64,000 nucleotides of DNA from Massilia sp. H6 (GTDB lineage: Bacteria; Pseudomonadota; Gammaproteobacteria; Burkholderiales; Burkholderiaceae_D): the NCBI RefSeq assembly GCF_024802625.1, contig NZ_CP103371.1, positions 2,418,001 through 2,482,000 on the forward strand, read 5' to 3'. This document shows positions 32,801 through 41,834 of this stretch, in pieces. The notes under the pieces are model-generated. The model had not been told where the DNA came from and made no database searches. It saw only the letters and a program-made list of their open reading frames with translations. Positions within the stretch are counted from its first letter, which is position 1; every line of letters starts with the position of its first letter. A program made the translations under genes and the position numbers.

Positions 32801-35087
32801 GGCCACCGCGCTGCTGCGCCGCAGCGCTGAACTGGGTAACGCGACCGCCATGAGCCTGGTTGGCTGGCGTTATTTCGAGGGGGCCGGCTACCCGCAGGAC
32901 CATGCCTATGCAGCGCTGTGGTTCCAGCGTGCTGCGATGCGCGGCAACCTGTACGCCATGTACGGCCTCGGGCGGCTGCTGTCCGCTGGACAAGGGGTGC
33001 CGCGCGACCTCGAAGCGGCGGCGGTACTGTACCGGGCCGCGGCGGACAAGGGACAGGCCGAAGCCCAGCTCGACCTGGGCTATGCCTACGAAATGGGGCA
33101 GGGCGTCGCCAAGGACATTCGCGAAGCGGCCGCCTGGTACCGCAAGTCGGCCGAGCAGGGCAATGCGATTGCGCAGGCCAACCTGGGCCAGTTCCATGCG
33201 AATGGCACAGGTGTTCCCAAGGACGAGAACGCCGCGATTTCCTGGTACCGCAAAGCGGCCGATCAGGGATATGCACCGGCAATGATGAAGTACGGCTACC
33301 TTCTTGAGTACCCCACGACCATCAAGCCTGATCCGGCCCAGGCGCACGGGTGGTACCTGAAAGCGGCGGAGCTGGACGAGCCGATCGCGCAATACAATCT
33401 CGCCCAGCAGTTCAAGCAGGGCAGGGGCGTGGCAGCGGATTCGGGCCTGGCCGTCAAGTGGTTCACCCGGGCTGCGCAGAACGGCGACCTCGATGCGATG
33501 GTCCTGCTCGCCGATGCCTATCAGGACGGCGAAGGGGTTGCGCAGGACTTGGCCGCGGCCGTGCGCTGGTACACGGCTGCAGCCGACGGTGGCGATGCGG
33601 TTGGCGCACTGCGGCTGGGCATCATGGCTTTCACCGGGAACGGCCTGCCGCAGGATTACGCGCTCGCCGCCAGGCGTTTTGAACAGGCAATCTCGGCAGG
33701 CAATGATGGCGGAAACTACTGGCTTGGCCTGTTGTACGAACGCGGCCTGGGCCGGCCCAGGGACGTGAATCGGGCACGCGCCCTGTATGCGCTGGCCGAC
33801 TCGCTATGGGATGCCGACATCCGGCTCGCCGTGATGGACGCCCATGGCAATGGCGCGCCGCGCGACTCTGCCCGTTTCGAGAAATTCCTGGAGGACTGGG
33901 GCCGCAACGGCGAATTGTCGTTGCTAAAAAAGCTGGCGCAGGCATTCGACGCCGCCATCGATGGAGAACGCGCGCTGCGGGCTTATGAGCGCTTGCTCCA
34001 GGCAGCGGAAAAAGACGAACGGGCAGACGTTTTCAAGGCGGCGCTTGGTCAGCTGGCCGACAACTATGTCAAATACGAGAAGCACCTGAAGGCGGAGCCG
34101 CACTATCTGCGCCTGCTGTCCATGAAAGAAAAAGCCCTTGGCCCGCAGCATGCTGACGTCTCCGATACGCTCGAGGATCTCGCATCGGTGTATGCGGCCA
34201 CGGCACGTCTCGCACAGGCGGAAGCGGCGCAACGGCGTGCACTCGCGATACGCCTTGCGAGCTCCGGCTCCACCAACCCCATGACGCGGCGCGCCATGCT
34301 CAAGCTCGCTGGCCTGGTCGGCGCACGCGGCGACCTGGCGTCGGCGCGCCACTACCTGAACGAAGCGCAGTCCGGCGCCGAACGCGCCCTGGGCGCGGCC
34401 GATGCCGGGCTCCCCGACGAGTTGTCGGTGATCGCGCAGGAGTACTACGAGCTGGGGCAGTATGAGGATGCCGAAGCGCTCAACCGGCGCGCGTTGGCCA
34501 TGGTCGAGGCACGGGAAGCTCCCGGTATTGCGCTGGAATCCCCGCTCAATGGCTTGGCATGGACGCTCGCTGCGCGCGGCAAGCATGCCGAATCCGAGCG
34601 CTTGTTCCGGCGTGCCGTCGAGATCCGCGAGCAGTGCTATGGCAAGGAGCATCACCTGTACGCTGCCTCGCTTGGCGGCCTGGGGCTGCAGCTGTCGAAG
34701 CTGAACCGTCATGAGCAAGCCGAGCAGGCCCTGCGCCAGGCCCTGGCCTTGCGCGAGGTCTTCCTAGGTAGATTCGATAGCGAGGTTGCTTTGGCCCTGA
34801 ATCAATCTGGAATGGGTTGGGCAAGGCAGGGGAAACTGGCTGAGGCCGAGGCTGCGTTCGAGCAGGCCCTGGCTTTGCGCGAGCGCGTCTACACGCCCGT
34901 GCATGTCGAGATTGCCGATTCCCTGCACGAGCTTGGCGCGCTTTACCTTGGACAGCAACGCCTCGACAAGGCGCAGCCGCTCTTGCTGCGTGCCGTGGCA
35001 ATCCGCAGGCAGTTGATGCCCTTGCACCCGGCTACCCGTGCGAGCGAGGCATTGGTCGACGAATTGACGCAGAAAGCCCGGCGCTGA
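29835..35087 (+). CDS. Giant periplasmic DUF3857 / transglutaminase-like / Sel1-repeat / TPR protein
   Basis: A 1750-residue secreted protein with a signal peptide (cleavage near VLA-A, residue 23). A DUF3857-type beta domain (about 55-230) is followed by a transglutaminase-like core with a full triad: Cys351 (RRYGDCKDKSYL), His394 (WFDHVIVE), Asp409 (YYVDPT). A linker then leads to about ten Sel1 repeats (about 950-1340, e.g. AAAWYRKSAEQGNAIAQANLG) and kinesin-light-chain-like TPRs (about 1360-1745). A TAGAAT 7 bases before the ATG and GGAGG 20 bases away give no normal leader; it may be leaderless or start from an unseen promoter. It follows the ABC/M1 fusion by 130 bases. The likely role is peptide or isopeptide processing or crosslinking with a large protein-interaction scaffold. 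Confidence 0.88.
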   Translation: MRYLPLALAIQLAVLAGSHTVLAAPGQALIDKAGPVQGAKAELQRSAPLPAWAQPLADIPETGRTDAVVLRLHETQALAGDTPAYLVNRAIQVNDSSALAAIGQPSLNYFPSYQTLSLHRVVILRGGKVLDRTASVSARVLQRETAIEQGVYGGASTIQLLLEDVRVGDTLWMTYSVTGANPVFGKKWFDEYNWDQLAPIELRRVTVLSPRQRKLAWRQLGDFRTDKIAVRSSAVGPYDLLVFEGKGIEALDDEASIPSDYLAARSLQFSEFADWASVAEWAGSLFAPMAGNPAVKAQADQFRKLATPLARASAALRWVQDEIRYFSVSIGENSHRPQAPGTVLKRRYGDCKDKSYLLMSLLGELGIAAKPVLLSTGAPGLPARVGPSPGWFDHVIVEILVDGKRYYVDPTRSGQQVGLDALSTAFPGASALVVAPGTTALTVLPESGQREPNYEVNETIAIAGYDGDATLETRVLFRAELAEIWRQRLGALSPLELKKVATGDYQKRYPGIFPVDAPVVVDDKQTNRVELRSRYRLPKAVKLADGALSIEYRVGMLDGVVGLPDKLQRSYPLDMPAARFHGRYRLNIQWPEDVRANEAPWSRNVDNRFFHAHEAYVFRGNQLQHMVDYRTRAHTVPASEVAELHAAAKQIDDLGYGRYTSRPEQRIEKQAAGYSARDVDLVRMTAKANELAQSMAGQDDAAMKRGQACLLLQLASAADGIVLPANKKVVTQAWRVIKDDASDRTARACRARMAFERGDFAASARLYQELGAAPAAGQADELRNLAWAQFFQGQSELALATMQQYEDAQAGLAVRSGAELDLIDRIALLQRSGQGLLPGMRERAAHAPDGPWPRPLLAMQAGLISPEALLTQVDAMPDHARAYALTEALFYLGQMRLASRDTAGAVAVLRRLEESGIRSSHLYLQGVAELRMLDKVTADSRTLGQGIAADPAQAAQRYSLAADNGDAQASLALSERYRTGKGVSRDEQRATALLRRSAELGNATAMSLVGWRYFEGAGYPQDHAYAALWFQRAAMRGNLYAMYGLGRLLSAGQGVPRDLEAAAVLYRAAADKGQAEAQLDLGYAYEMGQGVAKDIREAAAWYRKSAEQGNAIAQANLGQFHANGTGVPKDENAAISWYRKAADQGYAPAMMKYGYLLEYPTTIKPDPAQAHGWYLKAAELDEPIAQYNLAQQFKQGRGVAADSGLAVKWFTRAAQNGDLDAMVLLADAYQDGEGVAQDLAAAVRWYTAAADGGDAVGALRLGIMAFTGNGLPQDYALAARRFEQAISAGNDGGNYWLGLLYERGLGRPRDVNRARALYALADSLWDADIRLAVMDAHGNGAPRDSARFEKFLEDWGRNGELSLLKKLAQAFDAAIDGERALRAYERLLQAAEKDERADVFKAALGQLADNYVKYEKHLKAEPHYLRLLSMKEKALGPQHADVSDTLEDLASVYAATARLAQAEAAQRRALAIRLASSGSTNPMTRRAMLKLAGLVGARGDLASARHYLNEAQSGAERALGAADAGLPDELSVIAQEYYELGQYEDAEALNRRALAMVEAREAPGIALESPLNGLAWTLAARGKHAESERLFRRAVEIREQCYGKEHHLYAASLGGLGLQLSKLNRHEQAEQALRQALALREVFLGRFDSEVALALNQSGMGWARQGKLAEAEAAFEQALALRERVYTPVHVEIADSLHELGALYLGQQRLDKAQPLLLRAVAIRRQLMPLHPATRASEALVDELTQKARR

Positions 35088-35103
35088 CGAGTATCCCGAA
35101 CGG

Positions 35104-36738
35104 CTAGGCCGACATACCGTAGCTGCGCCGGGCTTGCTGGAACTGCTCGGTCAGCGCCGCCAGCCGCGGGTGGCTGGCATCGAGCGCGCGCAGGCGTTCG
35201 ATCTGCTCGAGCGCCACGTCGCCGAGGGCGTGGTCCCAGCCCAGTTCGTTAATCTGGCGCAGGATGGCGCCGGCCACCGCCACCATCACCTGCTGGTTGC
35301 CGGGAGCCATGTGGAGCGCTTCGATGAGCGTATGCACCGCGCCGCGCAGGTCGCCCATGTTGCGTTTTTCGTCGGCCACGCCCAGCAGGATCTGGGCCTG
35401 GGCGCGCAGCTGCTGGCCCATGCCGTCGGCCAGGTCGGGCCGGCCGGCGCGCACGAACACGCCGATCGCCTGGTCGAGCGTGACCGTACTGGACGAATTA
35501 TTCATCACCGTCATCATGACGGCCGAGGCCTGCTCGTCGAGCTGGTAGGCGAGGCAGGACTGGGCCAGCCCGATCTTCAGCTGCGACGACAGCGCGCTGC
35601 TCGCGCGCGTAGCGTTGACCGCCATCTGCAGTTCGGCAATGGCGGCGCCTGCATTACCGGTTTTTTCGTGCAGCAAGGCATTCGCGTAGGCCTTGCAGGC
35701 ATCGGCTTCGGCGCTGCCGCGCAGCGAGCGCTCGAGGTCGCGGATCGCGCCACCCGCGCCCTGGACGTCGCCGCGCGTGACCAGCGCCCGCACCAGGTTG
35801 ACATGGTCTTCCGGGTCGCGAAACTCCGAGTAGCGCGCCTTGCCAACCACCGACTTGAACGATTTCTCGGCGGCTTCGGCGTCGCCGTTCTCGAGCGCGA
35901 CTGCGCCGAGCTTGCGCAAGCGGCGCACCATGTGCGGGGAGATAGCCACCGCTTCTTCGAGAATCTTTTGCGCCGCATCGCCGGCGCCGAGCTGCTCGTG
36001 GCAGCGCGCCAGCAAGTCGTAGGCGCCCATCAAGCGTGGATGGCCCTGCACCAGGCGTTCGAGCGTCTCGCGCGCCTGGTCGAACTGCCCTTGCGCAACC
36101 ATCGTGCGCGCCAGCCCCAGGCCGGCCCATCCCAGCGGACGCTCGCCGAGCACGTCGGCATAGAGCGCGCCGGCTTCGCGGTGCTCGTTGACCGAGATAT
36201 GCAGCTCGGCCTTCAGGCGCAGGAAGTCGAGCGCGTAGCGCGGGTGGACCAGGGTCGCCGTGGCGCAGGCGCGGATCGCTTCGGACGGCTTGCCCTGCGC
36301 GGCCAGCTGCCAGACCGGAAGCAGGGCGCTGCGGCGCTCAAGTGCGCGCTTGATGCGGCCGCTGAGCATGTCGACGGTGAAGGGTTTGAGCACGTAGTCA
36401 GTCGGGCTCAGTTCAGCTGCGCTGACGACCTTGCCGTAGACGCCTTCAGAGGTGAGCATGATGAAAATGGTCGATGCCGTGATCAGGCGGTGGTGGCGCA
36501 GGTCTTCCAGCAATTGCTGTCCATCCTGGCCGTCGCCAGTGCTGCTCGAACCGGCCAGGTCGTACTCGCACAGGATCACGTCGTAGCTGCGCTTGGCCAG
36601 CTGTTTGATCGCGGTACTGGCATTGACCGCCGACTCTACCTTGGCGATACCGGCCTGGTTCAGCATGTTCTGCAAGCTGGCGCGCATGCCGGCATTCGGG
36701 TCGACCACCAGCACCGACAGGTTCGCATTTTCTTGCAT
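35104..36738 (-). CDS. Response regulator with C-terminal TPR scaffold, unusual phosphoacceptor
   Basis: Residues 7 to about 130 form a receiver (REC) domain (VLVVDPNAGMR at the acidic start, LKPFT with the conserved Lys near 116). The rest (about 140-544) is TPR-like helical repeats. The position expected for the phosphorylated Asp, after strand beta-3 VILC, is Glu58 (VILCEYDL), encoded at 36565-36567. The start at 36738 gives a domain-exact N-terminus; the open frame upstream is not protein-like. It has no DNA-binding output domain, so it probably acts through protein partners. It diverges from purL and converges on the giant Sel1/TPR protein gene. Confidence 0.85.
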   Translation of the reverse strand: MQENANLSVLVVDPNAGMRASLQNMLNQAGIAKVESAVNASTAIKQLAKRSYDVILCEYDLAGSSSTGDGQDGQQLLEDLRHHRLITASTIFIMLTSEGVYGKVVSAAELSPTDYVLKPFTVDMLSGRIKRALERRSALLPVWQLAAQGKPSEAIRACATATLVHPRYALDFLRLKAELHISVNEHREAGALYADVLGERPLGWAGLGLARTMVAQGQFDQARETLERLVQGHPRLMGAYDLLARCHEQLGAGDAAQKILEEAVAISPHMVRRLRKLGAVALENGDAEAAEKSFKSVVGKARYSEFRDPEDHVNLVRALVTRGDVQGAGGAIRDLERSLRGSAEADACKAYANALLHEKTGNAGAAIAELQMAVNATRASSALSSQLKIGLAQSCLAYQLDEQASAVMMTVMNNSSSTVTLDQAIGVFVRAGRPDLADGMGQQLRAQAQILLGVADEKRNMGDLRGAVHTLIEALHMAPGNQQVMVAVAGAILRQINELGWDHALGDVALEQIERLRALDASHPRLAALTEQFQQARRSYGMSA

Positions 36739-36907
36739 TGTCTCGTTTCCCGTATCGTCTCGGTCAGCGTGCGTAGCCCGCAAGGAGTAGCGCGCAGTTT
36801 TTATAATAATGTTCCCATTACAATACCGATAACTGCTCTCAGGATCAAGAAATGTCCGTACTACAAGTTCGGCATCCCCAGGAATGCAGCGCTGCATTGC
36901 AACACTG

Positions 36908-36913
36908 TATAAT
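36908..36913 (+). promoter_or_regulatory. Candidate -10 box for purL
   Basis: A perfect TATAAT lies 53 bases before the purL ATG. No good -35 sits at the right distance (TGCAGC at 36885-36890 is poor), so the promoter assignment is weak. The other part of 36739-36966 is AT-rich and should also hold the response-regulator promoter. Confidence 0.4.
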
Positions 36914-36966
36914 GACGCGCTATCTTCCACCCAAGCAGCGACGCTGCATCAACCGACTTCTCAGCC

Positions 36967-39900
36967 ATGTTGATTCTGCCGGGTTCCAATGCCCTGTCCG
37001 CCTTCCGTAGCCAACGCCTCCTGGCGCAACTCCAAGCCGTCGCCCCCACGATCGCCGCAGTCCAGGCCCGCTTTTTCCACTTCATCGACGCCAGCGCACC
37101 GCTGACCAGCGCCGATACCGAGCGCTTGACCGCCATGCTCACCTATGGCGAACCGGCGGCGCAATCATTGTACGAAGGCGTGACCGAAGAATTCTTCGTC
37201 ATTCCGCGGCTGGGCACGATTTCACCGTGGGCCTCGAAGGCCACCGACATCGCCCACAACTGCGGCATGGCGCAGGTGCATCGGATCGAGCGCGGCGTTG
37301 GCTATACCGTGGTGCTCAAGAGTGGCATCCTGGGCACCGGCCTGGGCGCGCCCAAGCGGCTGGCCGAAGAAGAACTCGCTGCGGTGGCGGCTTTGCTGCA
37401 CGACCGCATGACCGAGACCGTCTTGCGCAATGCCGACGGCGCCGCGCGCCTGTTCGACGAACTCGAAGGCAAGCCGCTCGAGACCGTGGATGTGCTGGGC
37501 CAGGGCGTCGACGCGCTGCTGCGCGCCAATACCGAACTGGGCCTGGCAATGTCGGGCGACGAGATCGACTACCTGCACGACGCCTTTACCCGGGCCGCGC
37601 GCAATCCGACCGATGTCGAACTGATGATGTTCGCCCAGGCCAACAGCGAACACTGCCGCCACAAGATCTTCAATGCCGACTGGATCATCGATGGCGTGCG
37701 GCAGGACAAGTCGCTGTTTGGCATGATCAAGAACACCCACCAGCTCAACCCGCGCGGCACCGTGGTCGCCTACAGCGACAACTCGTCGATCATCGAGGGC
37801 GCCAGCGTAACGCGCTTCTTCCCGCGCGGCGCGGGACAGGAATATGCGCCGGCGACCGACCTGACCCATATCCTGATGAAGGTGGAGACCCACAACCACC
37901 CGACCGCGATTTCACCGTTCCCGGGCGCTTCCACCGGCGCCGGCGGCGAGATTCGCGACGAAGGCGCGACCGGCCGCGGCGCCAAGCCCAAGGCTGGCCT
38001 GGCCGGATTTACGGTATCGAACCTCTACCTGCCCGATGCCCACCGCCCGTGGGAAAACGCCTCGGACGTGACCGGCGGCCAGGCCGGCCGGGTCGACGCC
38101 ATCACCGGCAAGCCCGAGCGCATCGCCTCGGCGCTGCAGATCATGACCGACGGCCCGCTTGGCGGAGCCGCGTTCAGCAATGAATTCGGGCGCCCGGTGC
38201 TGGGCGGCTATTTCCGCAGCTACGAGCAGAATGTTGGTGCCGCAGGCGACCAGGGTGGAACCGTGTACGGCTACCACAAGCCGATCATGATTGCCGGCGG
38301 TATCGGCAGCATCTCGGGCGCGCACACCCACAAGGATGACATTCCGGTCGGCAGCCTGCTGGTGCAGCTCGGTGGTCCCGGCATGCGGATCGGCATGGGC
38401 GGCTCGGCCGCCTCGTCGATGGCGACCGGTACCAATACTGCCGACCTGGATTTCGATTCGGTCCAGCGCGGCAATCCGGAAATGGAACGCCGGGCCCAGG
38501 AAGTCATCAACGGCTGCTGGCAGATGGGAGAGGACAACCCGATCATCTCGATCCATGACGTCGGTGCCGGCGGCCTGTCCAATGCCTTCCCGGAAATCGT
38601 CAACGATGCCAAGCGCGGCGCGCTGTTCGACCTGCGCAAGGTGCCACTCGAAGAGAGTGGTATGGCGCCGAAGGAAATTTGGTCAAACGAGTCTCAAGAG
38701 AGATATGTGTTGGCTATTTCTCCAATGGACCTTGATAAATTTGCATCGCTGTGCGAGCGCGAGCGCTGCCCTTACGCCGTGGTCGGTACCGCCACCGAAG
38801 AGCGCCAGCTGCGCGTGATCGACCAGGAATCAAACGGCACCTCGCCAGTCGACATGCCGATGGATGTCTTGCTGGGCAAACCGCCCAAGATGCTGCGCGA
38901 AGTCGAGCATGTGCGCTACGCTTTCCCGGCGCTCGACCTGACCGGCATCGAGCTCGAAGAAGCCGCGCGCCGCGTGCTGCTGCTACCGGCCGTGGCCGAC
39001 AAATCCTTCCTGATTACGATTGGCGACCGCAGCGTCGGCGGCATGAGCGTGCGCGACCAGATGGTCGGGCCATGGCAGGTGCCGGTCGCCGACTGCGCCG
39101 TCACCGCGATGTCTTTCGACGGCTTCGTCGGCGAAGCGATGGCGATGGGCGAGCGTACTCCGCTGGCCGTGATCGACGCCGCCGCCTCGGGCCGCATGGC
39201 GGTGGGCGAGGCGATCACCAATATCGCCGCCGCCGCCATCGACGACATTTCCGACATCAAGCTGTCGGCCAACTGGATGGCGGCCTGCGGCCAGCCGGGC
39301 CAGGATGCCGCACTGTTCGATACGGTCAAGGCAGTGGGCATGGAGCTGTGCCCGGCGCTGGGCGTGTCGATCCCGGTCGGCAAGGATTCGCTGTCGATGC
39401 GTACCACCTGGAACCAGGACGGAAAACACCAGGCCGTGATCTCCCCGGTATCGCTGATCGTGTCCTCGTTCGCACCTGTCGCCGATGTGCGCCGCACGCT
39501 GACCCCGCAACTGCGCACGGACCTGGGCGAGACCGCCCTGATCCTGGTCGACCTGGGGCGCGGCAAGAACCGCATGGGTGCCTCGGCGCTGGCGCAAGTG
39601 ACCCAGCAACTGGGCGACAGCGTGCCGGACGTCGATTCGCCGCAAGACCTGAAAGCATTCTTCGCGGTGATCCAGCAGCTCAACCGCGACGGCAAGCTGC
39701 TGGCCTACCACGACCGTTCGGACGGCGGACTGTTCGCCACCCTGGCCGAGATGGCCTTTGCCGGCCGCGCCGGCGTGACGGTCAATCTCGACATCCTGGC
39801 GATGGAAGAAGGCCATGGCGCCGATTGGGGCGATGCCAAGAACTGGGCCGGCCAGGTGGCCGAACGCCGCAACGAACTGACGCTGCGCGCGCTGTTCAAC

Positions 39901-41010
39901 GAAGAACTCGGCGCCGTGGTCCAGGTGCGGGGCGAGGACAAGCAGGCGGTCATGGCGGTGCTGCGCGAGCACGGGCTCGGCGCATGCAGCCACATCATCG
40001 GCAAGCCCAACGAGCGCGGCGCCATCGAGTTCACGCGCGACGCCAAGGTGATCTACAAGCAGCAGCGCGCCGACCTGCACCGCCTGTGGAGCGACACCAG
40101 CTGGCGCATTGCGCGCCTGCGCGACAACCCGGACTGCGCCGACCAGGAATTCGACCGCCTGCTCGACGAGACCGATCCCGGCATCTCGCCGAAAGTGACG
40201 TTCGACCTGCGTGACAATGTCGCCGCGCCGTTCATCGCGACGGGCGTGCGTCCGCGCGTGGCGATCCTGCGCGAGCAGGGCGTGAATTCGCATATCGAAA
40301 CTGCCTGGGCAATGCACCAGGCCGGCTTTGCGGCAATCGACGTCCACATGAGCGACCTGATCGCGGGCCGCGTCAAGCTCGACGACTTCCAGGGCGTGAT
40401 CGCCGTGGGCGGCTTCTCGTACGGCGATGTGCTGGGCGCGGGCGAAGGCTGGGCCAAGACCATCTTGTTCAACCCGCGCCTGAGCGACGCCTTTGCCAGC
40501 TTCTTCGCGCGCCAGGACACCTTTGGCCTTGGCGTGTGCAATGGCTGCCAGATGCTGAGCAACCTGAAGTCCATCATTCCGGGCGCGCATGCCTGGCCCA
40601 AGTTCACCCGCAACAAGTCGGAACAGTTCGAGGCGCGCTTCGGCATGGTCGAGGTACTGGACTCGCCGTCGATCTTCTTCGACGGCATGGCCGGCACCAT
40701 GGCGCCGATCGCGATCGCCCACGGCGAAGGCTTTGCCGACTTCTCGCTTACCGGCGACGCCGCCGCCGCGATCGGATCGCTGCGCTATGTCGACAACCGC
40801 GGCCAGGCCACCGAAACCTATCCGTTCAATCCGAACGGCTCGCCCGGCGGCCTGACCGCAGTGACGACCAGCGATGGCCGCTTCACCGCGATGATGCCGC
40901 ATGCCGAGCGGGTGCTGCGCAGCGTCGTGCATTCGTGGGCACCGGACACCTGGCCGGACGAGTCGCCATGGATGCGCATGTTCCGCAATGCGCGCAAGTG
41001 GGTAGCTTGA
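36967..41010 (+). CDS. purL: Phosphoribosylformylglycinamidine synthase (FGAM synthetase)
   Basis: PurL converts FGAR to FGAM with ATP and glutamine in de novo purine synthesis. It is the long single-chain form (1347 residues; 1295 in E. coli) with an N-terminal PurS-like domain, two AIR-synthase-like halves ([17 protein letters not shown] near 302-318; ANSEHCRH near 219) and a C-terminal class I glutaminase domain with the nucleophile Cys in GVCNGCQML (near 1190) and a His/Glu pair near the end. It stands alone with its own terminator. Bases 38671-38750 are only 39% G/C (31 of 80) and use codons such as AGA, TCA, TCT, CTT and TTG that are rare elsewhere here, although the peptide ([14 protein letters not shown]) is conserved in the family. 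Confidence 0.98.
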   Translation: MLILPGSNALSAFRSQRLLAQLQAVAPTIAAVQARFFHFIDASAPLTSADTERLTAMLTYGEPAAQSLYEGVTEEFFVIPRLGTISPWASKATDIAHNCGMAQVHRIERGVGYTVVLKSGILGTGLGAPKRLAEEELAAVAALLHDRMTETVLRNADGAARLFDELEGKPLETVDVLGQGVDALLRANTELGLAMSGDEIDYLHDAFTRAARNPTDVELMMFAQANSEHCRHKIFNADWIIDGVRQDKSLFGMIKNTHQLNPRGTVVAYSDNSSIIEGASVTRFFPRGAGQEYAPATDLTHILMKVETHNHPTAISPFPGASTGAGGEIRDEGATGRGAKPKAGLAGFTVSNLYLPDAHRPWENASDVTGGQAGRVDAITGKPERIASALQIMTDGPLGGAAFSNEFGRPVLGGYFRSYEQNVGAAGDQGGTVYGYHKPIMIAGGIGSISGAHTHKDDIPVGSLLVQLGGPGMRIGMGGSAASSMATGTNTADLDFDSVQRGNPEMERRAQEVINGCWQMGEDNPIISIHDVGAGGLSNAFPEIVNDAKRGALFDLRKVPLEESGMAPKEIWSNESQERYVLAISPMDLDKFASLCERERCPYAVVGTATEERQLRVIDQESNGTSPVDMPMDVLLGKPPKMLREVEHVRYAFPALDLTGIELEEAARRVLLLPAVADKSFLITIGDRSVGGMSVRDQMVGPWQVPVADCAVTAMSFDGFVGEAMAMGERTPLAVIDAAASGRMAVGEAITNIAAAAIDDISDIKLSANWMAACGQPGQDAALFDTVKAVGMELCPALGVSIPVGKDSLSMRTTWNQDGKHQAVISPVSLIVSSFAPVADVRRTLTPQLRTDLGETALILVDLGRGKNRMGASALAQVTQQLGDSVPDVDSPQDLKAFFAVIQQLNRDGKLLAYHDRSDGGLFATLAEMAFAGRAGVTVNLDILAMEEGHGADWGDAKNWAGQVAERRNELTLRALFNEELGAVVQVRGEDKQAVMAVLREHGLGACSHIIGKPNERGAIEFTRDAKVIYKQQRADLHRLWSDTSWRIARLRDNPDCADQEFDRLLDETDPGISPKVTFDLRDNVAAPFIATGVRPRVAILREQGVNSHIETAWAMHQAGFAAIDVHMSDLIAGRVKLDDFQGVIAVGGFSYGDVLGAGEGWAKTILFNPRLSDAFASFFARQDTFGLGVCNGCQMLSNLKSIIPGAHAWPKFTRNKSEQFEARFGMVEVLDSPSIFFDGMAGTMAPIAIAHGEGFADFSLTGDAAAAIGSLRYVDNRGQATETYPFNPNGSPGGLTAVTTSDGRFTAMMPHAERVLRSVVHSWAPDTWPDESPWMRMFRNARKWVA

Positions 41011-41030
41011 CCGCTTGACCGTGTTAGTCA

Positions 41031-41059
41031 AGGCGCCTCTTCGGAGGCGCTTTTTTTTT
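41031..41059 (+). terminator. Intrinsic terminator after purL
   Basis: A 7-bp stem GCGCCTC (41033-41039) / GAGGCGC (41044-41050) closed by a UUCG tetraloop, followed by nine T. Confidence 0.95.
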
Positions 41060-41206
41060 GCGGGAGACATCAAGCTTTGCCTGGGAAAGTCTTCCTCGAA
41101 ATCGAACCGCTCGCCGCAATGCGGCGACGCAAAGCACAGGGCAGGGCTGCGCGCATCATGAATGCTATGACGGACTCAACCGCCATAAATTTCTTTGGAG
41201 GATCAC

Positions 41207-41782
41207 ATGACTTACCGACAGCGTATTTCCCGGATCGCCGCCCGCATTGTGCTTGCCAGCGGCCTCACATTCGTGCTTAGTCCCGGCGCCTTCGCAGCCG
41301 AGGCTGCCCTGACGCAGGCGGGGACCAGTGCCGCTTGCGGCGAAGTAACGACTGTCGCGGCTGTCACGCCGGACGCAGCATTGGCGGACTGCGGATGTCC
41401 GCCGAAAGGCTGCGTGCGCACCCAGGGCTATTGGGGCAACAAGCCAGGTGTCGCCTGGCCGGCGCCCTACGACCGCGACGCCCCCTTCTTCAACAGCAGC
41501 TTGAGCTGGCAGCAGGTAATGGACAGCCCGGTACGGGGCGATGCCTATGTCATGCTGGCGCATCAGTACATCGCGGCCGTACTCAATGGCAGGGCTGGCG
41601 CATCGGCGCCCAACAGCCTGCGCGCGATCCTGCTAGCGGCGGGCAGCTGGTTCAAGACGGCCACCCCCGGCACCTGCCTGCGCGGCGCTTGCCAGCTGCA
41701 GCGGTCCTGGGCCGGCATGCTGGACGAGTACAATAATGGCGACTATCCGGGCGCGCCGCCACACTGCGCCGAAGACGACTGA
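41207..41782 (+). CDS. Small secreted protein of unknown function with TQGYW domain
   Basis: The start is the ATG at 41207, with GGAGG 5 bases upstream. A signal peptide of about 28 residues (ending GAFA) leads to a short linker and a Cys-rich patch (DCGCPPKGC), then the segment VRTQGYWGNKPGVAWP, a helix with LAHQYIAAVLNG, and CLRGACQLQ near the end. The arrangement GC-x-TQGYW...WP...LAHQxIAAxLN recurs in secreted or surface proteins of various bacteria, as far as I recall, without a known function. At least six Cys suggest disulfides. Length 191 residues. It has no operon partner: purL terminates upstream and a convergent terminator follows at once. Confidence 0.75.
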   Translation: MTYRQRISRIAARIVLASGLTFVLSPGAFAAEAALTQAGTSAACGEVTTVAAVTPDAALADCGCPPKGCVRTQGYWGNKPGVAWPAPYDRDAPFFNSSLSWQQVMDSPVRGDAYVMLAHQYIAAVLNGRAGASAPNSLRAILLAAGSWFKTATPGTCLRGACQLQRSWAGMLDEYNNGDYPGAPPHCAEDD

Positions 41783-41785
41783 ACA

Positions 41786-41813
41786 GTAAAAAAGCGCTCC
41801 CTGGGGAGCGCTT
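41786..41813 (-). terminator. Terminator of the selO-msrB-parvulin strand (minus)
   Basis: A 9-bp stem AAGCGCTCC (41792-41800) / GGAGCGCTT (41805-41813). Read on the minus strand it is followed by six T, so it stops transcription of the parvulin gene ending at 41835; on the plus strand only CTTCTT follows. Confidence 0.88.
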
Positions 41814-41834
41814 CTTGGCGAGGCTGAATCCAGA

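Noticed and set aside
38983-41073. 696-residue minus-strand open frame opposite purL
   Set aside because: Antisense shadow of purL with His/Gln/Arg-rich composition; no start signal or domain.
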